From NCBI GenBank assembly GCA_950295325.1, contig OX485803.1:10478001-10542000 (forward strand): a stretch of 64,000 nt of DNA. Direction: 5' to 3'. Origin of the DNA: Polytrichum commune. Lineage: Eukaryota; Streptophyta; Polytrichopsida; Polytrichales; Polytrichaceae. Shown piece by piece: positions 57,501-64,000 of the stretch (positions within the stretch are counted from its first letter, which is position 1; every line of letters begins with the position of its first letter). The notes below the pieces were generated by a model, which saw only the letters and a program-made list of their open reading frames with translations, was not told the origin of the DNA and did no database searches. The position numbers were made by a program, and so were the translations under genes.

Positions 57501-60432
57501 GTTGCTGTCAGATTATGTTACACTACAGAAAAGTGTGTCAAAACTTGGTTACATATTGTCAAACTTGTTTTGTGCTCTTTACATGGAAGGTTTTTGCCTC
57601 ACCAAGGAGGAGGAGGGTGAAGCTGGGGGAACTAAGTTTGAGGATGCAGATGGGACTGGCATGGGTGAAGGTGAAGGAAAGAAGGACGTAAGTGATCAGA
57701 TTGAAGATGAGGATCAGCTTCTTGGTAGCACAGAGAAAAACGAAGATGCACCAACAACTGATGCAGGTGAGAAGAAGGAAAAAGGTATTGAGATGGAGCA
57801 GGACTTTGCTGCTGACATGCTTGACCTGAGTGACGATGATACTGATGAAGAGAATGAGCAAGAGGAGAACGAGGAAAAACTAGAATCACAAATGGGTGAG
57901 GAGGGCGAGAAGAGTGAAGTTGTAGATGAACAACTATGGAATGGCGAGGACGAGAATGATGAAAAGCAGCAAGAAGGAAAGGAGAAGCATGAAAAGGATG
58001 CACCGATGTCGGGTGCCGAGGGTGATGACTTACAGCTTCGAGCAAAGGAAGAAGAAAATGAAGGCGGTAAAGGTGAGAATCCATCAGAAGACAAGGAGGA
58101 CAAGGAAAAGACAGCAGCGGAGCCTCCATCTGGCCAGCAGGAAAAGGATCAACCTGAAAATGGGGTAGATGAGGAAGCAGGATTGAATGAAGACGAAGCT
58201 TATGAAGATCCTACTGGAATCAAACCACGAGTAGAGGAAGACCTGGAGCTTCCTGATGATTTGAATCTAGATGGTGGTATGGAGGAGGAAGAAGGTCAGG
58301 AGGGAGATCAGGAAGAAGAAATGGATGGTGGGCTAGACAGAGATGGAGAAAACAAAGATGGCTCAAATGAGCCAGAGCCTATGGATGTTGATGATGAAAA
58401 CTCCAAAGCAGCTGATGATGAGATTAATGATGAGGGCAGCAATGAGCAAGAACGTAAGCAGGAAGTTGAGGATGTTGCAGCTGACCAAGAAGAGGCAGAT
58501 CCAGGAATGGAGCTAGATACAGAAAAGATGGGTATGGAGGATGAGAAAAAATCAGAAGATGCGAATGTGGATGGTAATGAGCAACGCGGTGAAGGGCCAT
58601 CCAACAATGAGGCTATGGCTGAGCAGCCAGAGCTTCTGCCGCCTGAAACTACCCAGGATTTGGCTTCAGATTCCAGGGCAACAGGGGGCGCGGAAGCGGT
58701 CCCTTCTGGCGTTTCTGGTGCACGTGGTGACCCTGTAACAACCGGACAAGATGAAGATGATGAGAAAATGGGGGATGCTGAAGCTCAACCGGACCAGTCT
58801 GTTTCTGAAATGCAATCATCAGCCCTGGAGGATCAACAAGGGAAGCAGCGATCTAGTGACAGTAAGTCAGTTCCAAGTGACAGTGTGAGTAAGAAGTCAG
58901 ATAAAATAGAAGCGAGTCCCCACAGACGGTTAGGAGATGCGTTGAAGACATGGAAGGAGATGGTGCAATTGTTGGATACAACCACTGCACCGAATATGGA
59001 CATGGCGGAGAAAGACGAGCAAGGACAGGAGGAAAAAACTGGCATGACGTATGAGTTTGTCTCGAAAGAGGAGAAGGGGAATGCACAAGCGCTTGGTGCT
59101 GCTACAGATGACCAGCTGGCTCAAACCCAAGGCCTTGAGGGATTAGATTCAGAGGACAAAAACGAGATTCCTGATGATAAACTTGAGCCTAGTCTTGAAG
59201 AGTTACGGCTTGAAGATGACATAGACACGAATGATGACGTAGATGAGGTGGAAGCTACTCATCATCCCATGAACATGAAAAAGGGAAGGTCGGCTGACGC
59301 AAAGAAGAGTTTGACTTCCCAATCTGAAGAACTGGTGAATGAAAACCTTACCCTTCCTGGTCTGGAAGAACTCAACCAGGAAGTAGTCGAAGGGCGTAAG
59401 GGAAATGATAGCCTTGTTTCTTTAAAGGCATCATCATCACTCACTGGGGTTGGGTCGAAGAGACTTGAAGAACCTGCAGTTCAGCTGTTGACGGAAGAGG
59501 AGCTGAGAGATATTAGAAAGGATTTGGAAGTGAAGATCCATGAAGGGGATGGTAGCTTGGAGAATGCCAGAATGATTTGGCAAACACTCGAACAGTTGAC
59601 AGTTCGATTGTCGCAAGATCTGGCTGAGCAACTACGACTGATCCTCGAGCCTACATTGGCTGCCAAGCTCCAGGGAGACTATCGGTCCGGTAAACGTATC
59701 AACATGAAGAAAATCATACCGTATGTTGCAAGTCAGTTTAGGAAGGATAAGATATGGCTGCGAAGGACGAAAGCCAGCAAGCGACAATATCAAGTTGTGT
59801 TGGCGATCGACGACTCGCGAAGTATGTCAGAGAGTCACTGTGGGCACATGGCATTAGAGGCGCTGATTACAATCTGCAAAGCTATGTCGCAGCTTGAGAT
59901 TGGGGAAATGGCGGTAACAAGTTTTGGCGAGAAAGGGAATGTGCGTCTTTTACACGATTTTGATCAGCCATTCTCAACTGAAGCTGGCTTGAACATGGTC
60001 TCACGTTTCACGTTCAAGCAGGACAATACCATTGCTGATGAGCCCATGGTGGACTTGTTGCACTATCTCACCCGCATGCTCGATTTTGCGGCAAAGAATG
60101 CGGTCGCGCCTTCAGGAAGGAATGATCTTCAACAGCTCGTACTGGTTATTGCTGATGGAAGGTTCCATGAGAAGGAGAGCTTGCGCAGGTGTATTCGGGA
60201 GGCAACGAATAGAAAACAATTGTTAGCTTTTCTCGTTCTAGATAACCCGAAGGAGTCCATTCTTGATGTGCAGAGCGTCTCATTCACAAGTGGAGCTCCT
60301 CCAGTGTTCTCAAATTACCTGGATGACTTTCCATTCCCGTACTATATTCTTTTGCGCGATATTGAATCACTTCCACGCACTCTTGCGGACCTTTTAAGAC
60401 AGTGGTTTGAGTTGATGCAGCGTTCAGGGTAG
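39558..60432 (+). CDS. MDN1: Midasin, giant AAA+ ATPase of 60S ribosome maturation
   Basis: Twelve coding exons: 39558-39970, 40173-40769, 41064-43415, 43630-44912, 45326-45564, 46179-47084, 47544-48268, 48772-49040, 49207-49583, 50124-56244, 56351-57121 and 57335-60432. All have GT-AG borders and keep frame, giving about 5716 residues (known Midasins run about 4900-5600). Six AAA+ modules have Walker A motifs GPIGSGKSS (~371), GETGTGKTS (~705), GPTSSGKTS (~1157), GETGCGKTM (~1455), GSPGVGKTS (~1870) and GPPATGKTS (~2190). Walker B is canonical in modules 2, 3 and 5 (LLLDEINLAP and kin); module 6 has VVLENANFCNP. A long helical linker follows, then an Asp/Glu-rich segment (~4770-5260) and a C-terminal VWA domain with MIDAS DDSRSMS (~5510). 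Midasin pulls Rsa4/Ytm1-type factors off pre-60S particles in nucleolus and nucleoplasm. The gene looks intact. Confidence 0.97.
45766..45931. mobile_element. MITE in MDN1 intron 5, 166 bp
   Basis: GCATGCTCTGAGGTAGTGT (from 45766) and its inverse CACTACCTCAAAGCATGC (ending 45931) form TIRs of about 30 bp with a few mismatches, running on into TTTGAAT/ATTCAAAC. The interior is AT-rich and non-coding. It lies in the middle of the 614-bp intron 5, about 200 bp from the donor. No target duplication was identified. Confidence 0.55.
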
Positions 60433-60600
60433 CCAAAATCAATTCACTCGAGAGAATCAACCTCAGAGCAGACTTTTGTATTTTGGTGCAAGAGGAGAGC
60501 AGTGGGCGTCCACATCTAGGTATTGACCTATATCCTTAACCAATCAAATTTGGTTGGTGGTAAGTATGATTCCTCTAGAAAGTGCCTTGCATTTGCATTA

Positions 60601-61022
60601 GGGTGAGTTTCCATGTAGGCTGCTCGCCCACCAAATTCTAGTGTGAATAAGGACAAACCCGTCCAAATGTAGAGGGATTCTTGTGGGGTATGGTTTGTAT
60701 GTGCCAACTAGCTACTCTCATCTTCTCAAATCTGGGCCCACCTACTACCTCCTCCTCCCGGGTACCAAGGATGGAGTTCTAGACTAACATTGGTTCTCTT
60801 GAGTCTTCAATCAGTCTTAATCCTTCGGTGATTGGCACTTGTAGGTTAACGATACTTTAGTGGGCACATGGAAGTCTAGCGGCCCATGTCCACGGCCCTC
60901 CACATTATAGTGGACCACCAGAATGTGGTTAGATGCCAGCTTATGCTTAACTACATGCAAACACCTGTGACCCACTATTATCTAGAATCTAGTGGGTCAG
61001 CGGCATACATGGAAACTAACCC
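60601..61022. mobile_element. Tourist-like (PIF/Harbinger) MITE, 422 bp
   Basis: TIRs GGGTGAGTTTCCATGTAGGC (from 60601) and GCATACATGGAAACTAACCC (ending 61022), continuing inward through CTCGCCCACCA / TAGTGGGTCAGC. TTA flanks both sides (60598-60600 and 61023-61025). The termini are those of the 122-bp element at 18789-18910, but the interior is about 300 bp longer. It begins 168 bp past the MDN1 stop codon, so it may lie in or next to the MDN1 3' UTR. Confidence 0.82.
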
Positions 61023-61025
61023 TTA

Positions 61026-63544
61026 GAGCTGTTGAAGCCTACTTTCTGCAGCAACTGCTCTTGATGACTCTGATACACTGGGTTCCAACGTATAGGTTGG
61101 AGCTCCTTCTCTACTTCCACTTCCAAATGTTTCTCCTAGAACCCCTTATTTGTTTATTATGCTCAGCATGATGCTAATGCACATTCTTTTTGCAATGTTG
61201 GCATCAGGTGACATCCTTTACAGGCTGGAGCAATTCAGCTTGGTTGATGAGGATGTTTTAAAAACACTCTTGTATCTACACAGGGTAATTAATTGGCTCA
61301 TTGCAGACCTACTAAATGTAGGTGTCACAATTCTGAATTGCAGCAATCAAGCCCGACACATGGAATGGACGCTGGCTTTGGAAGAGAGGATAGAGTAGTT
61401 TTAGAGCGGATATCATGTTGCAGACTGGAGGCTTTTTGCAGTAGAATCAATTGGCACCTGAGGTACACAGGCTGACGTAACTTTACAACCTTCAAATTCA
61501 TTTCTGCCCATGTTTTTTATGAATAATGTCTGTAGTTTCGCTTTACTGATGAAGGGAACTTTTGTCTTCAGACGATGGGTTTCTTATAGCGGGAGCAGAC
61601 AAGCTGAGCAGGCGCAGAGTGGTGATAATCTTGTAATTAGGGAAACTACTCAGGAAACGTGAGTGCTTATCAACTATTGTAGCTAGGGTCTGTTTCATTC
61701 AAGTTAAGGGTGATGGGGGCCCTTGTTAATCAAGGTTAGCATAGACATTTTTTTTCTATCGAGAATGGGTACTGAAACAATCACATTTTTGTTTGAACAT
61801 TTTCTTCAACTCATTACAGTAATGAAGTATTCAACCAAATGCATCCCATATATTTGCAATGTGGAATTTTATGCCATCTGTTGATGGAGGTTCTAGATAA
61901 GTGAAAAGTCATTGTTCTCTTAAACACCGCATGCAAGGTTTCAGGTTCCAACAGTGTTGAGAGTATCTATGCTTACTTGCTCCTGAACTGATCAGAATGG
62001 AGGTAAGGCTCATAATGTATCACTTTAATATCTGTCTGGGCGTATAAAACTGGAGGCTACAGACTTTCATTATGGGTCTAGTCATTCATTTATCTTTCAA
62101 AACAAAATCAATCCCTTAAAAATGGAAGGCAATTTGAAAGGAAATGGTCCCTTTCAACCCACCCTCATGCTAATACATGGGACCAGCCCTTATTATTTGT
62201 TTAAAGAAAAGTAGTAGGTTTGGCTACATGTTGAGTTCAGAAGCAGTCACGGTGGTTACATTTAGATGAATCAAAGGAGTTTTGGGTGGATGCCCATAAC
62301 CTATTTGTTAATATGGGTGGTGACTTCTAATTTTAAGAAATCCAAGGTTACATGTATGCTTAGATAAGGTGAACAATGGCCCCATGTATAAAAAAATAAG
62401 CAACTCCATATTTATATTTACAGTCTACAAGTGGCCATACACACCACAAACTAAGGGGGAAGTTGGTTACATATTGAAATTGGCTACACCAAAAAAAATT
62501 GCACTGGGCCCTTAAACCTCTAGAGGCTTCCAAGTTCAACTGGTTTGCAAATTGTATGAGAGGATCAACATGTACATATTATATGTTTAAAGCACTTAGC
62601 AATATCTTAGGCCTATTGTGTTGGACCAACCCTCTTAAATATCAATGTACACCAAAATTGAACTACACCCAAAATGAACATCATTGCTTAAAAAGACCAC
62701 TCTTATAATCACATACAAGTACAAATAGGTAGGGAGGGAGGTTGGCGCCTTTAAGCACCACCAATGTGTTCCACCTCAAAATTAGAAATTTGGTACCCAA
62801 ATTTATTTAAACTCCACTGCAATCAAAAGGGGGTGCCACTAATTGCCACTACATGAAGAGGCTACAAGGTAAAAGCTAGGAGTGAAAGAGGGTGGTGACC
62901 ATAGGGGTGGAGAATGAAGGAGAAAATGGCAACACCACTGACCCCACCCAACTAAACCCTAGGCGACATAAGCCCTTGGATGGGAAGATGTGTCGTATCC
63001 ATGGCTCATAGTGGAGCTCATTGGCTACTCCCAGTAATGCAACTTTGAGGTGGTTCCCGATTTTTAGGCGATTCCACTCCACCTATGTGAAACTAGTTGG
63101 CGCCAACTCTTATCCACAAAGAGTGGAGGTGGTAGCTTACAAGGCAATAATCCATTTTTTTAAACATGTGTGAGTAAATTGATTAATTTCACTGGAGCAA
63201 AATGGCTATTAGTAGTTGGGAAAAAAAGGTTGATGGGGACATGCCCTTGGGAGAGACTCTCATATCCACCTGTTGTCTCCTGGGTTTAGTGTTCCAGGTT
63301 CAAGTATTAGGGTTTAGTTTAAGGGCTCGAGGACTCCATTGACCAAAATTCTTGTAGAAACCATTGATTTGAGGATATTTGGGTGAGGTGGATGAGTATG
63401 AAGGACATAATTTTTGAGAGTGATTCTGCTTTGAAATTATGTCATCTATTTATTCTTAGAAGTCTCTCAAAAACTCATGTTTTGGTAGGGAGTCTTGCCC
63501 CACTATGGGCAGGTTATATAGTGGAGGCATCTATTCCCAATCAG
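61026..63544. other. Downstream region, no gene established
   Basis: An 82-codon frame at 61150-61398 (SGDILYRLEQFSLVDEDVLK...) has plausible amino-acid content and an acceptor-like GCATCAG before GTGACATCC, but no family is recognised and no partner exon found. A minus frame at 62876-63082 likewise has no recognisable domain. The rest is AT-rich; it contains homopolymer A runs and nothing else of note. Confidence 0.35.
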
Positions 63545-63905
63545 GACCCTATCGGCAATCTATAGGGTACCGGAATTTCAATTAGGTTGGGATTGAATTT
63601 CAATCAAGCCAAAACCAATAGTGCCATGACACATGTCCTAGTTTTGAATGCTAAAGTGAGGAGGAGTGAGCGGCTAAAATGAGTGCTTATGGCATACATT
63701 AAACATTGGTAATATGTTTGGGCCAACTTTTGGCTTCAAAAATTCATAATAATTTCAATATAAAGAATAAAATTACCAATTATTCTGCAATCCTCTTGAT
63801 TTCTATCTTCCTACATGGGAAAAATCTGCACCACCTTACAACTCTGTAGATTCGGTGCAAAATCTCTTATGTGATTGGTTATGGGTGCCTCCACTCTAAT
63901 GTTTA
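63545..63905 (+). repeat. Dispersed repeat family, copy 3 of 3
   Basis: Matches 19120-19465 in the same orientation over its length: AGTGCCATGACACATGTCC, AAAGTGAGGAGGA, AACATTGGTAATATGTT, TTTTGGCTTCAAAAATTCAT, TCTGCACCACCTTA and AATCTCTTATGTGATTGGTT. 30485-30805 is the inverted third copy. The copies differ by scattered substitutions and small indels. Confidence 0.65.
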
Positions 63906-64000
63906 AGCATTCAAGTGGTGTTGGGATCCACAATTTTGGTGAAACGAAGGAAGGAGCGTTTGACTTTAACCAAGGACAACTATATAAAAATGAGTTTCAT

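Noticed and set aside
61150-61398. 82-codon frame after MDN1 (GDILYRLEQFSLVDEDVL...)
   Set aside because: Amino-acid content is plausible, but no homologue comes to mind and no second exon, promoter or conserved start was found.
62876-63082. Minus-strand frame, and a plus-strand phrase resembling kinase VELIGYS
   Set aside because: Only six residues resemble a kinase, and the surrounding frames are closed and lack other kinase motifs. Chance similarity.

Overview
This is nuclear DNA from a land plant. The protein-coding genes are plant-specific or plant-like: an RLCK-VII receptor-like cytoplasmic kinase, a CASP-like (MARVEL) membrane protein, a PPR protein and a plant-type SmE. Genes have GT-AG introns, promoters carry telo-box and site II (TGGGCY) motifs, and the AT-rich, CpG-poor intergenic DNA is full of small non-autonomous DNA transposons. 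I cannot name the species. Compact genes with few, large exons would suit a seed-free plant (moss, liverwort or lycophyte), but that is a weak inference.

Layout. 1-4090: repeats only, including an apparent short retroposon (996-1134), a long foldback element and a full MITE. 4090-5995: CpG-rich promoter and leader. 5996-9534 (+): four-exon RLCK of the PCRK/PBL19 type. 11096-13160 (+): four-exon CASP-like gene. 15730-15993 (-): intronless SmE snRNP gene, with a tandem copy of its 3' end just downstream. 16250-25540: repeat-rich desert with a Tourist-like MITE, a tRNA-derived SINE and nested foldback elements. 27343-28126 (+): small four-pass membrane protein with a 5'-UTR intron. 30222-30467: Mutator-like MITE with 9-bp target duplication. 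32303-33130 (+): 81-residue single-pass membrane protein. 34671-35894 (-): mitochondrial PPR-like protein. 36275-39188: two inverted copies of one Tourist-like element. 39558-60432 (+): complete gene for Midasin (MDN1/REA1), twelve coding exons and about 5716 residues. 60433-64000: repeats and unassigned DNA.

Genes. MDN1 (60S ribosome maturation), SmE (splicing) and the PPR protein (organelle RNA) are housekeeping genes. MDN1 and the PPR gene diverge from a 3.7-kb intergenic region and share a near-identical 27-nt telo-box/site II block in mirrored orientation, which suggests shared growth-linked control. The kinase (immune signalling) and the CASP-like protein (membrane scaffold) are unrelated neighbours.

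I see no virus-like element, CRISPR array, rRNA or canonical tRNA gene. Gene models were spliced by eye; exon junctions keep frame throughout but have not been tested against transcripts. Element boundaries for the repeats are approximate except where target-site duplications are quoted.
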